Assembly: GCA_900446925.1 (NCBI GenBank)
Contig: UAVY01000002.1
Location: 1 to 64,000 of the forward strand
Direction of reading: 5' to 3'
From: Citrobacter koseri
Lineage (GTDB): Bacteria > Pseudomonadota > Gammaproteobacteria > Enterobacterales > Enterobacteriaceae
Length of the DNA stretch: 64,000 bases
How positions within the stretch are numbered: position 1 is the first letter of the stretch; each line of letters starts with the position of its first letter. Below are positions 9,785-21,279 of this stretch, piece after piece. The position numbers were made by a program, and so were the translations under genes. Under the pieces are notes generated by a model. That model saw only the letters and a list, made by a program, of their open reading frames with translations, had not been told where the DNA came from and did not search any database.

Positions 9785-9817
9785 ACGCCCTGCGCACAGT
9801 CGCGGGGCGTTTTGTTT
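9785..9817 (+). terminator. Rho-independent terminator of dusA
   Basis: Stem ACGCCCTGCG (9785-9794) pairs with CGCGGGGCGT (9801-9810), with one G-U pair, followed by TTTGTTT. It is placed 30 bp after the dusA stop. Confidence 0.85.
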
Positions 9818-9837
9818 GCAAATCAATAGATTAATTT

Positions 9838-9852
9838 TGGCATGTTTCTTGT
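9838..9852 (+). promoter_or_regulatory. Sigma-54 promoter of pspG
   Basis: TGGCATGTTTCTTGT contains the GG-N10-G(C/T) spacing of -24/-12 sigma-54 promoters (GG at 9839-9840, GT at 9851-9852), 66 bp before the pspG start. In E. coli pspG is transcribed by sigma-54 with the activator PspF. Confidence 0.8.
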
Positions 9853-9917
9853 AACGGTCTGAATATGTCGGCCCGCAAAGCGCTACGCCACCGGGCATTC
9901 CATATTCAGGGGGAATC

Positions 9918-10160
9918 ATGCTGGAACTACTTTTTGTGATGGGCTTTTTTATCATGCTGATGGCCACCGGCGTGTCATTGTTGGGGATTCTGGCCGCGCT
10001 GATGGTGGCGACCGCCGTGATGTTCCTGGGCGGGATGTTTGCGTTGGTGATCAAACTGCTGCCGTGGTTGCTGTTGGCTGTTGCCGTGGTGTGGGTCATC
10101 AAAGCGGTAAAAACGCCAAAAATCCCACAGTATCAGCGCAATAACCGTCGGTTTTACTAA
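9918..10160 (+). CDS. pspG: Phage shock protein G
   Basis: Inner-membrane protein of 80 aa with two hydrophobic segments (MLELLFVMGFFIMLMATGVS... and LPWLLLAVAVVWVIKAVK), matching E. coli PspG (yjbO) along its length. It belongs to the phage-shock response to inner-membrane damage and is a separate transcription unit of the PspF regulon, consistent with the sigma-54 promoter at 9838. RBS aggggga precedes the start. Confidence 0.95.
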   Translation: MLELLFVMGFFIMLMATGVSLLGILAALMVATAVMFLGGMFALVIKLLPWLLLAVAVVWVIKAVKTPKIPQYQRNNRRFY

Positions 10161-10290
10161 GGTATTGTGCAGAGGATCACAACCTGTAACTTTCTTCTTA
10201 GAAGCAAATAGGAATTGATTATCAAATCTGTCACTATTGCGCGGCTAATGAATTCATCGAGCTGTACCCTACATACAGCCGAACTAAAAA

Positions 10291-10322
10291 AGAAAGGGCT
10301 TCCCATGTGGAAGCCCTAATTC
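10291..10322. terminator. Terminator downstream of qorA (bidirectional with pspG)
   Basis: Stem AGGGCTTCC (10295-10303) / GGAAGCCCT (10309-10317), with a run of A on the left (a U-tract for the leftward qorA transcript). The genes converge here. Confidence 0.85.
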
Positions 10323-10336
10323 TTTTCCCTGTCATA

Positions 10337-11320
10337 CTACGGAATGAGCAGGCTCGATCCCTGCGTTGCCCGGCTTTCCAGCACCTCATGCGCGCGCTGC
10401 GCATCTTTCAACGCGTATTTCTGATTCTCCGCGACCTCGACTTTTATCACGCCGCTGGCAATCAGTGAAAACAGCTCGTTGCTGGCTTCGGTCAATTCAT
10501 CGCGACTGGTGATGTAACCCTGAAGAGAAGGGCGAGTGACGTACAGTGAGCCTTTTTGGTTCAGGATGCCTAAGTTAACGCCGGTCACCGGGCCGGAAGC
10601 GTTACCAAAACTCACCATCAGCCCCCGGCGTTGCAGGCAATCCAGCGACGCTTCCCAGGTATCTTTCCCGACTGAATCGTAAACCACCCGTACTTTTTTG
10701 CCGCCAGTAATCTCTTTCACCCGTTCAGCGATATTTTCTTCACGATAGTTAATCACTTTCCATGCGCCAGCCTGTAAGGCAATTTGCGCTTTCTGCGCGC
10801 TGCCTACCGTGCCAATAAGTTTCGCGCCCAACGCTTTAGCCCACTGGCAGGCGATAAGGCCCACGCCCCCGGCGGCGGCATGGAACAAAAACGGTTCGTC
10901 GGGTTTAACCTCATAGGTTTTGCGCAGCAGATAAAAGACCGTTAATCCTTTCAGAAAAGAGGCGGCAGCCTGCTCGAAAGAGATCGCTTTAGGGAGAATG
11001 GCGGCCTTATCGGCGGGAACATTGTGTACCGAACTGTAAGCCCCGAGCGCAGACTGGGCATAAACGACGCGGTCGCCCGCTTTAATATGTTTAACGTTGC
11101 TGCCGACTTTACTCACCACGCCCGCCGCTTCAGTGCCCAACCCGCTGGGCAGGGATGGCGGTGGATAGAGCCCACTGCGAATATAGGTATCAATGTAGTT
11201 GATGCCAATCGCTTTATTTTCGACCTGGATTTCGTTTTCCGCCGGGTCTACAGGGGTAAAGTCCACTGCTTTCAGGACGTCAGGGCCACCGTGCTTGTGA
11301 AATTCAATTCGTGTTGCCAT
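10337..11320 (-). CDS. qorA: NADPH-dependent quinone oxidoreductase QorA
   Basis: Zinc-free medium-chain dehydrogenase/reductase (327 aa) that reduces quinones with NADPH in the cytosol. The nucleotide-binding motif AAAGGVGLIACQWAKALGA is clear, and the catalytic zinc ligands of alcohol dehydrogenases are absent, as in the zeta-crystallin family. The start ATG at 11318-11320 gives MATRIEFHKHGG, as in E. coli. Divergent from dnaB with only 81 bp between starts. Confidence 0.96.
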   Translation of the reverse strand: MATRIEFHKHGGPDVLKAVDFTPVDPAENEIQVENKAIGINYIDTYIRSGLYPPPSLPSGLGTEAAGVVSKVGSNVKHIKAGDRVVYAQSALGAYSSVHNVPADKAAILPKAISFEQAAASFLKGLTVFYLLRKTYEVKPDEPFLFHAAAGGVGLIACQWAKALGAKLIGTVGSAQKAQIALQAGAWKVINYREENIAERVKEITGGKKVRVVYDSVGKDTWEASLDCLQRRGLMVSFGNASGPVTGVNLGILNQKGSLYVTRPSLQGYITSRDELTEASNELFSLIASGVIKVEVAENQKYALKDAQRAHEVLESRATQGSSLLIP

Positions 11321-11401
11321 GCTTCCTCCAGAACGTATCGTAAGGGTCCACTTATATGGTAAAGTTTCGACCCATTCTTTATCTCGGTAACTCCATTCAC
11401 T

Positions 11402-12817
11402 ATGGCAGGAAATAAACCCTTCAACAAACAACAGACTGATGCGCGTGACCGTGATTTGCAGGTTGACGGGCTGAAAGTGCCGCCGCACTCGATTGAAGCG
11501 GAACAGTCGGTGTTGGGCGGTTTAATGCTGGATAATGAACGCTGGGACGATGTCGCCGAACGCGTAGTGGCGGATGACTTTTATACCCGGCCGCACCGGC
11601 ATATTTTTACCGAAATGCACCGTTTGCAGGAAATGGGGAAACCCATTGACCTGATCACGCTGGCGGAGTCGCTGGAAATTCAGGGGCAACTGGATAGCGT
11701 TGGCGGTTTTGCTTACCTGGCGGAGTTATCCAAAAATACGCCAAGTGCGGCGAACATCAGCGCTTATGCGGATATTGTCCGCGAACGTGCCGTTGTTCGC
11801 GATATGATTTCCGTCGCCCATGAAATTGCCGATGCGGGTTACGATCCGCAGGGGCGCAACAGCGACGAGCTGCTGGATCTCGCGGAATCTCGCGTTTTCC
11901 AGATTGCGGAAAACCGCGCCAATAAAGACGAAGGCCCGAAAAGCATCGATCAAATCCTCGATGCGACCGTGGCGCGCATTGAAACCCTTTTCCAGCAGCC
12001 GCATGACGGTGTGACAGGGGTCGATACCGGTTATCAGGACTTAAACAAAAAAACCGCCGGTTTGCAGCGCTCGGATCTGATCATCGTAGCGGCGCGTCCG
12101 TCGATGGGTAAAACGACATTTGCGATGAACCTCTGCGAAAACGCCGCGATGTTGCAGGAGAAACCGGTACTGATCTTCAGTCTGGAGATGCCCGGCGAAC
12201 AGATTATGATGCGTATGCTGGCGTCGCTGTCGCGCGTGGACCAGACGCGCATTCGTACGGGTCAACTGGATGACGAAGACTGGGCGCGTATTTCCGGTAC
12301 GATGGGCATCCTGCTGGAGAAGCGCAATATGTATATTGACGATTCATCCGGCCTGACGCCGACGGAAGTTCGTTCGCGCGCCCGTCGTATCTACCGTGAA
12401 CATGGCGGGTTAAGCCTGATCATGATCGACTACCTGCAACTGATGCGCGTACCGTCGCTCTCCGATAACCGTACACTGGAAATCGCGGAAATCTCCCGCT
12501 CGCTGAAAGCGCTGGCAAAAGAGCTACAGGTGCCGGTGGTGGCGCTGTCGCAGCTTAACCGCTCTCTGGAACAACGCGCCGATAAACGCCCGGTCAACTC
12601 GGATCTGCGTGAGTCCGGCTCCATCGAGCAGGATGCCGACTTGATCATGTTTATCTATCGTGACGAGGTTTATCACGAAAACAGCGACTTAAAAGGCATC
12701 GCAGAAATTATTATTGGTAAACAACGTAACGGCCCAATCGGTACGGTACGTCTGACGTTTAACGGGCAATGGTCGCGTTTCGATAACTATGCGGGACCGC
12801 AATACGACGACGAGTAA
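11402..12817 (+). CDS. dnaB: Replicative DNA helicase DnaB
   Basis: Hexameric 5'-3' helicase of the replication fork, 471 aa and intact. The N-terminal primase-interacting domain spans about residues 25-170, followed by a linker helix and a RecA-like ATPase with Walker A ARPSMGKTT (about 231-239) and Walker B MIDYLQLM. The C-terminus ends YDDE. No intein or insertion is present. The sequence is nearly identical to E. coli DnaB. Confidence 0.98.
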   Translation: MAGNKPFNKQQTDARDRDLQVDGLKVPPHSIEAEQSVLGGLMLDNERWDDVAERVVADDFYTRPHRHIFTEMHRLQEMGKPIDLITLAESLEIQGQLDSVGGFAYLAELSKNTPSAANISAYADIVRERAVVRDMISVAHEIADAGYDPQGRNSDELLDLAESRVFQIAENRANKDEGPKSIDQILDATVARIETLFQQPHDGVTGVDTGYQDLNKKTAGLQRSDLIIVAARPSMGKTTFAMNLCENAAMLQEKPVLIFSLEMPGEQIMMRMLASLSRVDQTRIRTGQLDDEDWARISGTMGILLEKRNMYIDDSSGLTPTEVRSRARRIYREHGGLSLIMIDYLQLMRVPSLSDNRTLEIAEISRSLKALAKELQVPVVALSQLNRSLEQRADKRPVNSDLRESGSIEQDADLIMFIYRDEVYHENSDLKGIAEIIIGKQRNGPIGTVRLTFNGQWSRFDNYAGPQYDDE

Positions 12818-12935
12818 ATCTCCTTCATCATTCACGCCGCAGATGCGTTGACTGAGCCCGCTTACCCCTTCGGGGACAGCGCGTTTTGTCCTGCAACGCG
12901 AATGATTTTGGCGATTCTTTTTATAAGGAATTCAA

Positions 12936-14015
12936 ATGCAAGCGGCAACTGTAGTCATTAACCGCCGCGCTCTGCGACACAATCTGCAACGTCTGCGTGA
13001 ACTGGCGCCTGCCAGCAAGCTGGTTGCGGTCGTGAAAGCGAACGCTTACGGACACGGTCTTCTGGAGACCGCGCGAACGCTCCCTGATGCCGACGCTTTC
13101 GGCGTCGCCCGCCTTGAAGAAGCCCTGCGCCTGCGGGCGGGTGGGATCACGCAGCCCATTCTGTTGCTGGAAGGTTTTTTTGAAGCCACCGATCTGCCAG
13201 TCATCTCTGCACAGCATCTGCATACCGCCGTGCATAACGAAGAACAGCTTGCCGCGCTGGAAGCCGCCGAGCTGGATGAGCCGGTAACGGTGTGGATGAA
13301 ACTGGATACGGGAATGCATCGTCTGGGCGTGCGTCCTGAAAAAGCCGAAGCGTTTTATCAACGGCTTACGCAGTGTAAAAATGTGCGCCAGCCGGTAAAT
13401 ATCGTCAGCCATTTCGCCCGCGCCGATGAGCCGGAATGCGGTGCGACCGAGCAGCAACTCGATATTTTTAATACCTTCTGCGAAGGTAAACCGGGGCAAC
13501 GCTCCATCGCCGCTTCCGGCGGCATCCTGCTGTGGCCACAGTCTCATTTTGACTGGGCGCGACCGGGCATCATCCTCTACGGCGTCTCGCCGCTGGAAAA
13601 TCAGTCCACTGGCGAAGATTTTGGCTGCCAGCCGGTCATGTCGCTAATCTCCAGCCTCATTGCCGTTCGCGAGCATAAAGCGGGCGAACCGGTGGGTTAC
13701 GGCGGCACATGGATCAGCGAGCGTGATACGTGTCTGGGCGTGGTTGCTATGGGCTATGGCGATGGTTATCCGCGTGCGGCGCCGTCCGGTACGCCGGTGC
13801 TGGTTAACGGTCGGGAAGTGACGATTGTCGGTCGCGTGGCGATGGACATGATCTGCGTCGATTTAGGCCCTCAGGCGCAGGACAAAGCAGGCGATCCGGT
13901 CATTTTGTGGGGTGAAGGTCTGCCCGTTGAGCGCATTGCGGAAATAACAAAAGTGAGTGCTTACGAACTTATCACGCGCCTGACATCAAGGGTTGCGATG
14001 AAGTACATTGATTAA
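12936..14015 (+). CDS. alr: Alanine racemase Alr (biosynthetic)
   Basis: PLP enzyme that makes D-alanine for peptidoglycan, 359 aa. The PLP lysine is Lys34 in [12 protein letters not shown], and the second catalytic base, a Tyr, lies in VGYGGTW (about residue 255). The family's [10 protein letters not shown] block is present. Start [16 protein letters not shown] after RBS aagga. It follows dnaB, as in E. coli, and is intact. Confidence 0.97.
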   Translation: MQAATVVINRRALRHNLQRLRELAPASKLVAVVKANAYGHGLLETARTLPDADAFGVARLEEALRLRAGGITQPILLLEGFFEATDLPVISAQHLHTAVHNEEQLAALEAAELDEPVTVWMKLDTGMHRLGVRPEKAEAFYQRLTQCKNVRQPVNIVSHFARADEPECGATEQQLDIFNTFCEGKPGQRSIAASGGILLWPQSHFDWARPGIILYGVSPLENQSTGEDFGCQPVMSLISSLIAVREHKAGEPVGYGGTWISERDTCLGVVAMGYGDGYPRAAPSGTPVLVNGREVTIVGRVAMDMICVDLGPQAQDKAGDPVILWGEGLPVERIAEITKVSAYELITRLTSRVAMKYID

Positions 14016-14019
14016 ATGC

Positions 14020-14076
14020 GTGCCGGGTGGCGCATTGATCCCTGGCCGGATAAGGCGGATACCCCGCCATCCGGCG
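14020..14076. repeat. REP pair between alr and tyrB
   Basis: The element gtgccgggtggcgcattgat followed by ggccggataaggcggataccccgccatccggc forms an imperfect REP pair just after the alr stop. Confidence 0.75.
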
Positions 14077-14163
14077 ATATTCACATCAACATCCTCTCGA
14101 TCTTCTCACGCTTCCGGTTTATTGTGTTTTAACCCCCTGCCTGTAAACCTGGAGAACCACAGC

Positions 14164-15357
14164 GTGTTTCAAAAAGTTGACGCCTACGCTGGCGACCCGA
14201 TTCTTTCGCTTATGGAGCGTTTCAAAGAGGATTCGCGTAGCGACAAAGTGAATCTCAGCATCGGTCTGTATTACAACGAAGAGGGCATCATTCCTCAGCT
14301 TAAAGCCGTTGCCGAAGCGGAAGCCCGGATTAATGCGCAGCCGCACGGCGCGTCGCTGTACCTGCCAATGGAAGGTCTCAATACCTATCGCCATACCATT
14401 GCGCCGTTGCTGTTTGGCGCCGATCATCCGGTTCTTCAGCAGCAACGCGTGGCGACAATTCAGACGCTGGGCGGTTCCGGCGCGCTGAAGGTAGGGGCGG
14501 ATTTCCTGAAACGTTATTTTCCTGAATCCGCCGTGTGGGTCAGTGACCCGACCTGGGAAAACCACATCGCAATTTTTGAAGGCGCTGGTTTCGAAGTAAG
14601 TACTTACCCCTGGTATGACAACGCCACTAACGGCGTACGTTTCAACGACTTGCTGGCGACCCTCAACACCTTGCCTGCCCGCAGCATTGTGCTGCTGCAT
14701 CCGTGCTGCCATAACCCGACCGGTGCTGATTTAACCCATTCGCAGTGGGATGCGGTTATTGAGATCCTGAAAGCGCGCGAGTTGATTCCGTTCCTCGACA
14801 TTGCCTATCAGGGATTTGGCGCCGGTATGGAAGATGATGCCTACGCGATTCGCGCCATTGCCAGCGCCGGATTACCCGCGCTGGTCAGTAACTCTTTCTC
14901 GAAGATCTTCTCGCTGTATGGCGAACGTGTGGGCGGGCTTTCGGTGGTCTGTGAAGACGCTGAGGCCGCAGGCCGCGTGTTGGGTCAGCTCAAAGCCACC
15001 GTGCGCCGTAACTACTCCAGCCCGCCGAATTTTGGCGCGCAGGTGGTTGCCGCCGTACTGAACGATGAGGCGCTAAAAGCCAGCTGGCTGGCGGAAGTGG
15101 AAGCAATGCGTACGCGTATCCTGGCGATGCGTCAGGAACTGGTGAATGTCCTGAACGCCGAGATACCGGGCCGTAACTTTGATTATCTGCTGCAACAGCG
15201 CGGCATGTTCAGCTATACCGGCCTGAGCGCTGCACAGGTGGACCGTCTGCGTGATGAGTTCGGCGTCTACCTGATCGCCAGCGGACGCATGTGCGTGGCG
15301 GGTCTGAATTCCGGCAATGTCCAGCGCGTGGCGAAGGCGTTTGCTGCGGTGATGTAA
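14164..15357 (+). CDS. tyrB: Aromatic-amino-acid aminotransferase TyrB
   Basis: Class I PLP aminotransferase (397 aa) for the last step of tyrosine and phenylalanine synthesis, also active in leucine synthesis. I chose the GTG start at 14164 ([20 protein letters not shown]) because it matches the E. coli protein and follows a ggag RBS; an upstream in-frame extension to 14008 has no homology. The PLP lysine lies in [16 protein letters not shown] and the substrate-carboxylate Arg near the C-terminus. Intact. Confidence 0.96.
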   Translation: MFQKVDAYAGDPILSLMERFKEDSRSDKVNLSIGLYYNEEGIIPQLKAVAEAEARINAQPHGASLYLPMEGLNTYRHTIAPLLFGADHPVLQQQRVATIQTLGGSGALKVGADFLKRYFPESAVWVSDPTWENHIAIFEGAGFEVSTYPWYDNATNGVRFNDLLATLNTLPARSIVLLHPCCHNPTGADLTHSQWDAVIEILKARELIPFLDIAYQGFGAGMEDDAYAIRAIASAGLPALVSNSFSKIFSLYGERVGGLSVVCEDAEAAGRVLGQLKATVRRNYSSPPNFGAQVVAAVLNDEALKASWLAEVEAMRTRILAMRQELVNVLNAEIPGRNFDYLLQQRGMFSYTGLSAAQVDRLRDEFGVYLIASGRMCVAGLNSGNVQRVAKAFAAVM

Positions 15358-15364
15358 GTGATTG

Positions 15365-15445
15365 TGTTGCCGGATGGCGGCGTTGCCTTATCCGGCCTAC
15401 AAAGCAGCCCGTAGGCCCGGTAAGCGGCAGCGCCACCGGGCGAGC
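15365..15445. repeat. BIME after tyrB
   Basis: Two inverted REP units: gccggatggcggcgttgcc... and gtaggcccggtaagcggcagcgccaccgggc, separated by a short spacer. Confidence 0.8.
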
Positions 15446-15579
15446 AGCGCTGCCCCTTCCATTCATATGTGATCATCCTCTTTTTCTGTAACAAAACCGC
15501 AGAAAATTCTTCCTTTCACCTGCTGCTGGGGTTATGGTCAGAGAGTTTTTTGACCAGTCAATATAATTAAAAATCATAA

Positions 15580-16317
<738 letters not shown>

Positions 16318-16519
16318 AACCGGCGGAACCTTTTGCCCCAGGACTGATAAAACGCATTAGCGTCGCCATCAGGCCTACAGTGGCATCATCCGGTAAGATT
16401 CTCAATCGCTGTTTTTTTGAACAAAATTGAGCTGCTGGCTTTTACCTTTGGCGGACTTGCTGCAAACTGAGTAAGAGACGTTCTCAGTGGGGCAATATGC
16501 TTAAAAGGGGAATAAGAAG

Positions 16520-16877
16520 ATGACCAATTCGGAGTTACTGCAATATTGCATGGCAAAAACAGGCGCGGAACAGAGCGTTCACAGTGACTGGAAAGCCACA
16601 CAAATCAAGGTTGAAGATGTGCTTTTTGCCATGGTGAAAGAGGTGGAAAATCGCCCGGCGGTATCTTTGAAAAACCAGCCCTGAACTGGCGGAGTTGCTG
16701 CGCCAGCAACACAGCGATGTGCGACCAAGCCGACATCTTAATAAAGCGCACTGGAGCACCGTCTACCTGGACGGTTCGCTACCGGATTCGCAAATCTATT
16801 ATCTGGTGGATGCCTCTTATCAACTGGCGGTAAGTACCCTGCCGGAGGACAAGCGTAAGCTGTTGGTGCAGCCGTGA
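16520..16877 (+). CDS. yjbR: MmcQ/YjbR-family DNA-binding protein, one frameshift
   Basis: Small CyaY-like fold protein of about 118 aa (MTNSELLQYCMAKTGAEQSVH...), near-identical to E. coli YjbR. Its cellular role is unclear. An extra A in the run at 16668-16673 (ttgaaaaccagc read with five A) gives an early stop after SLKNQP; correcting it restores SLKTSPELAELLRQQHSDVR to the C-terminus LLVQP. RBS gggg/aagaag lies just before the start. Confidence 0.92.
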
Positions 16878-16884
16878 GCCGTTT

Positions 16885-16970
16885 TGCCGGATGTGGCGCA
16901 AGCGCCTTATCGAGCCTACAAACTATTACGCATATTCTGTAGGCCCGATAAGCGCAGCGCCATCGGGCAT
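16885..16970. repeat. BIME between yjbR and uvrA 3' ends
   Basis: Inverted REPs gccggatgtggcgcaagcgc and gtaggcccgataagcgcagcgccatcgggc in the space between convergent genes. Confidence 0.75.
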
Positions 16971-16972
16971 TA

Positions 16973-19797
16973 TTACAGCATTGGCTTGAGGAAACGGGCA
17001 GTATGTGACGCTTCACACTCTGCGACCGTCTCCGGCGTCCCGGAAACAAGAATTTCGCCCGCCGCCGCTGCCGCCTTCCGGGCCGAGATCGACAATCCAG
17101 TCCGCCGTCTTAATGACGTCCAGGTTGTGCTCAATTACCACAATGGTGTTGCCCTGGTCGCGCAACTGGTGCAGCACGTCCAGCAGTTGCTGAATATCGG
17201 CAAAATGCAGACCGGTGGTCGGTTCATCCAGAATGTACAGCGTCTGCCCGGTGCCGCGTTTCGACAATTCACGCGCCAGCTTCACGCGCTGTGCTTCACC
17301 GCCAGAGAGCGTGGTGGCGGACTGACCGAGACGGATGTAGGTCAGTCCCACGTCCATCAACGTTTGCAGTTTACGCGCCAGCGCCGGAACGGCGTCAAAG
17401 AATTCGCGCGCTTCTTCGATGGTCATATCCAGCACTTCGTGGATAGTCTTGCCCTTGTACTTAATCTCCAGCGTTTCGCGGTTATAGCGCTTGCCTTTGC
17501 ACTGGTCGCACGGTACGTAAATATCCGGCAGGAAGTGCATTTCAACCTTGATGACGCCGTCGCCCTGACAGGCTTCACAACGCCCGCCGCGCACGTTAAA
17601 GCTGAAACGTCCCGGCGTATAGCCGCGTGAGCGTGATTCCGGCACGCCAGCGAACAGCTCACGTACGGGCGTAAACACGCCGGTATACGTTGCCGGGTTA
17701 GAGCGCGGCGTACGGCCAATCGGACTCTGGTCGATGTCGATGACTTTATCGAAATGCTCCAGCCCCTGAATATCACGATACGGCGCAGGTTCCGCAATGG
17801 TCGCCCCGTTTAACCTGGCGCTGGGCAATCGGGAACAGCGTGTCGTTGATAAGCGTGGACTTACCCGACCCGGATACGCCGGTAATACAGGTAAACAGGC
17901 CAACCGGCAGCGTCAGGGTGACGTCTTTCAGGTTGTTGCCGCGCGCGCCGGTCAGCTTCAGCACTTTCTCCGGGTTCGCGGGAACGCGCTGTTTCGGCAC
18001 TTCAATCTTGCGTTTGCCGCTCATGTACTGGCCGGTGAGGGATTCCGGCACCGCCATAATCGCCTCCAGCGGCCCTTCGGCCACGACCTGACCGCCGTGT
18101 ACGCCAGCGCCGGGGCCGATATCGATCACATGGTCGGCGGCGCGGATGGCGTCTTCGTCATGCTCCACCACAATCACGGTATTGCCGAGGTTACGCAGGT
18201 GAATCAGCGTTCCCAGCAAACGTTCGTTATCGCGCTGATGGAGACCGATAGACGGTTCATCCAGCACATACATCACGCCTACCAGCCCGGCGCCAATCTG
18301 GCTGGCCAGACGGATACGCTGGGCTTCGCCGCCGGACAAGGTCTCTGCCGAGCGGGACAGCGTCAGGTAGTTGAGGCCGACGTTGACCAGGAACTTGAGG
18401 CGGTCGCCAATCTCCTTGAGGATCTTCTCCGCAATCTTTGCACGCTGGCCTGCGAGCTTGAGATTGTTGAAGAAGTCCATCGCATGGCCGATGCTCATGT
18501 CGGAGATCGCAGGCAGCGGAGTATTCTCGACGAAGACATGACGTGCTTCACGGCGCAGACGCGTGCCTTCACAGCTGGCGCACGGACGGTTGCTGATGAA
18601 TTTAGCTAACTCTTCACGTACCGCGCTGGACTCCGTCTCTTTGTAACGGCGCTCCATGTTGTGCAGCACGCCTTCGAACGGATGGCGACGCACGGAGGTG
18701 TCGCCACGATCGTTGATGTATTTGAACTCGATGCTCTCTTTGCCGGAACCGTACAGAACGACTTTATGCACATTCTGACTCAGACTTCCCCACGGCGCTT
18801 CCACGTCGAACTTATAGTGTTCCGCCAGCGATTTCAGCATCTGGAAATAATAGAAGTTACGGCGATCCCAGCCGCGAATCGCGCCGCCAGCCAGAGAAAG
18901 CTCCGGGTTCTGGATCACGCGATCGGGATCGAAATATTGCTGTACGCCGAGGCCGTCGCAGGTCGGGCAGGCTCCCGCCGGGTTGTTGAACGAGAACAGA
19001 CGTGGTTCCAGCTCGCGCATACTGTAGCCGCAAATTGGGCAGGCGAAGTTGGCGGAAAAGAGCAGCTCTTCCGCTTTCGTATCGTCCATATCCGAGACGA
19101 TCGCGGTGCCGCCGGAGAGTTCCAGCGCGGTTTCAAAAGATTCCGCCAGGCGCTGGGACAGATCGCTACGGACTTTGAAACGATCGATCACGACCTCAAT
19201 GGTGTGTTTCTTTTGCAGCTCCAGCTTCGGCGGATCGGAGAGATCGCAGACCTCGCCATCAATACGGGCGCGGATGTAGCCCTGGCTGGCCAGGTTTTCC
19301 AGCGTTTTAGCGTGCTCGCCTTTGCGCTCTTTAATAATGGGCGCCAGCAGCATCAGGCGTTTGCCTTCCGGCTGAGACAGCACGTTATCCACCATCTGGC
19401 TGACGGTTTGCGCCGCCAGCGGGACGTCATGATCCGGGCAGCGCGGTTCACCCACGCGGGCGAACAGCAGACGCAGATAGTCATGTATTTCGGTAATTGT
19501 ACCTACCGTAGAGCGCGGGTTATGGGATGTCGATTTCTGCTCAATTGAGATAGCGGGCGACAGCCCCTCAATATGGTCGACATCTGGTTTTTCCATCAAA
19601 GACAGAAACTGACGCGCATACGCGGAAAGGGATTCAACGTAACGACGCTGCCCTTCGGCATACAAGGTGTCAAAAGCGAGCGAGGATTTGCCAGAACCCG
19701 AAAGCCCGGTGACGACAATCAGTTTGTCGCGCGGGATGACGAGGTTGATGTTTTTGAGATTATGGGTGCGGGCGCCCCGAACTTCGATCTTATCCAT
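16973..19797 (-). CDS. uvrA: Excinuclease ABC subunit UvrA, two frameshifts
   Basis: Damage-recognition ATPase of nucleotide excision repair (940 aa in E. coli). It has two ABC domains: Walker [10 protein letters not shown] near residue 31 and GVSGSGKST near 640, each with an LSGGE signature. Zinc-finger cysteines are visible in CPICG and CEGT/CQGDG. An extra base near 17811-17815 (cagttaaac read as caggttaaac) and another near 17055-17060 (an extra G before gaaattctt) break the frame; correction gives the normal C-terminus [11 protein letters not shown] with stop at 16973. It is divergent from ssb with a shared SOS box. Confidence 0.95.
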
Positions 19798-19881
19798 TCA
19801 CCTTTCCCGGATTAAAACGCTTTTTCCCGGCCGCATGGCGCTACCGGCGATCACAAACGGTTAATTATGACACAACTCAAC

Positions 19882-19897
19882 CTGAATGGATATACAG
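19882..19897. promoter_or_regulatory. SOS box between uvrA and ssb
   Basis: CTGAATGGATATACAG fits CTG-N10-CAG and lies between the divergent starts, 85 bp from uvrA and 151 bp from ssb. The equivalent operator makes uvrA SOS-inducible in E. coli and also affects ssb. Confidence 0.9.
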
Positions 19898-20047
19898 TAT
19901 TGGAATGCAAAACACAGGCTACTGTGTAACAATGTCCGCCCAAGGTTGTTTACTGGAATCAGCCTCGCATCGTAGTAAAAACGCTATTGGTAATGCTACA
20001 ATCGCGCGTTTACACTTATTCAGAAACGTTTTTCAGGAGACTCGATC

Positions 20048-20584
20048 ATGGCCAGCAGAGGCGTAAACAAGGTGATTCTCGTCGGTAATCTGGGCCAGGA
20101 CCCGGAAGTACGCTACATGCCAAATGGTGGCGCAGTTGCCAACATTACGCTGGCTACTTCCGAATCCTGGCGTGATAAGCAGACCGGTGAGATGAAAGAG
20201 CAGACGGAATGGCACCGCGTTGTGCTGTTCGGCAAACTGGCGGAAGTGGCCAGCGAATATCTGCGTAAAGGTTCTCAGGTTTACATTGAAGGTCAGCTGC
20301 GTACCCGTAAATGGACCGATCAGTCCGGTCAGGACAAATACACCACTGAAGTGGTGGTCAACGTTGGCGGCACCATGCAGATGCTGGGTGGCCGTCAGGG
20401 CGGTGGCGCTCCGGCTGGCGGCAATATGGGCGGCGGTCAGCAGCAGGGCGGTTGGGGTCAGCCTCAGCAACCGCAGGGCGGCAACCAGTTCAGCGGCGGC
20501 ACGCAGTCCCGTCCGCAGCAACAATCCGCTCCGGCACCGTCTAACGAACCGCCAATGGATTTCGACGACGACATCCCGTTCTGA
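20048..20584 (+). CDS. ssb: Single-stranded DNA-binding protein SSB
   Basis: Homotetrameric ssDNA-binding protein (178 aa). The N-terminal OB fold (about 1-112, starting [19 protein letters not shown]) is followed by a Gly/Gln/Pro-rich linker and the acidic tip MDFDDDIPF that recruits repair and replication partners. The gene is intact and followed by a strong terminator. Confidence 0.98.
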   Translation: MASRGVNKVILVGNLGQDPEVRYMPNGGAVANITLATSESWRDKQTGEMKEQTEWHRVVLFGKLAEVASEYLRKGSQVYIEGQLRTRKWTDQSGQDKYTTEVVVNVGGTMQMLGGRQGGGAPAGGNMGGGQQQGGWGQPQQPQGGNQFSGGTQSRPQQQSAPAPSNEPPMDFDDDIPF

Positions 20585-20593
20585 TGAATTAAA

Positions 20594-20622
20594 AAGGCTC
20601 CCTTTACGGGAGCTTTTTTTTG
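20594..20622 (+). terminator. Rho-independent terminator of ssb
   Basis: Stem GCTCCC (20597-20602) / GGGAGC (20608-20613) followed by eight T. Confidence 0.9.
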
Positions 20623-20844
20623 GCTGAAATAGCGTGCAATTAAATAGCAGGTTTGTCAGTTTTGTCACCGGACGTAAATATATCTACAGACTTTATGGGT
20701 TATTTCCTTTCTTGCTTATGATCAAAAAAGACAGGGTATTATTGATTATTATTCCCCCGTTATTTTGGTCAAATGAATGCTGAATCTTGCCAGGTCTTTT
20801 CAGGGATATGTGATTGGCCTGTCAGCTAACTTAAGGAAATCATC

Positions 20845-21276
20845 ATGAATAAAGTCATTTTAATGCCCGTTGATATTCTGGCGATGGATCTCTCTGACAA
20901 AGCCATTGCCTACGCTGATCATATGGTGGACAAAGAAAACGGCGTGATCCATCTGCTGCATGTGTTCCCTAAACTGGGTACCTCCCCAATGCGTGGTTTT
21001 GCCTCGGATATCAGAAAATACGAGGAATACATGACGAATGACGCGCAAGAAAAAATGCTTAACCTTGCGAGAAAATTCAAAACGCCGTTGGAGAATATTC
21101 GTTTTGAAGTCCGTCATGGCAATATTCGTGATGAAGTAAATAACGCGGTAGAAGCGCATAACGCCGAGATGATTATCATCGGTTCGCGCAAGCCGGGTAT
21201 TGCAACGCATTTGCTCGGTTCGGCTGCGGCGAATATTTTGCGATACGCGAAAATTCCGGTGATGGTCATTCGTTAA
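20845..21276 (+). CDS. Universal stress protein (UspA family)
   Basis: 143-aa single-domain Usp. It begins MNKVILMPVDILAMDLSDKA and has the ATP-binding signature near the C-terminus, GSRKPGIATHLLGSAAANIL, ending with the typical IPVMVIR strand. It is closer to the UspF/UspG type than to UspA itself. It sits alone after ssb in the interval that carries SPI-4 in Salmonella; nothing shows a link to the flanking genes. RBS taagga lies before the start. Physiological role unknown. Confidence 0.88.
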   Translation: MNKVILMPVDILAMDLSDKAIAYADHMVDKENGVIHLLHVFPKLGTSPMRGFASDIRKYEEYMTNDAQEKMLNLARKFKTPLENIRFEVRHGNIRDEVNNAVEAHNAEMIIIGSRKPGIATHLLGSAAANILRYAKIPVMVIR

Positions 21277-21279
21277 TCT

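Noticed and set aside
18661..19548. 295-codon ORF antisense to uvrA, and the 270-codon ORF at 17797-18609
   Set aside because: Shadow frames of the GC-rich uvrA gene; uvrA on the other strand is unmistakable over the same bases.
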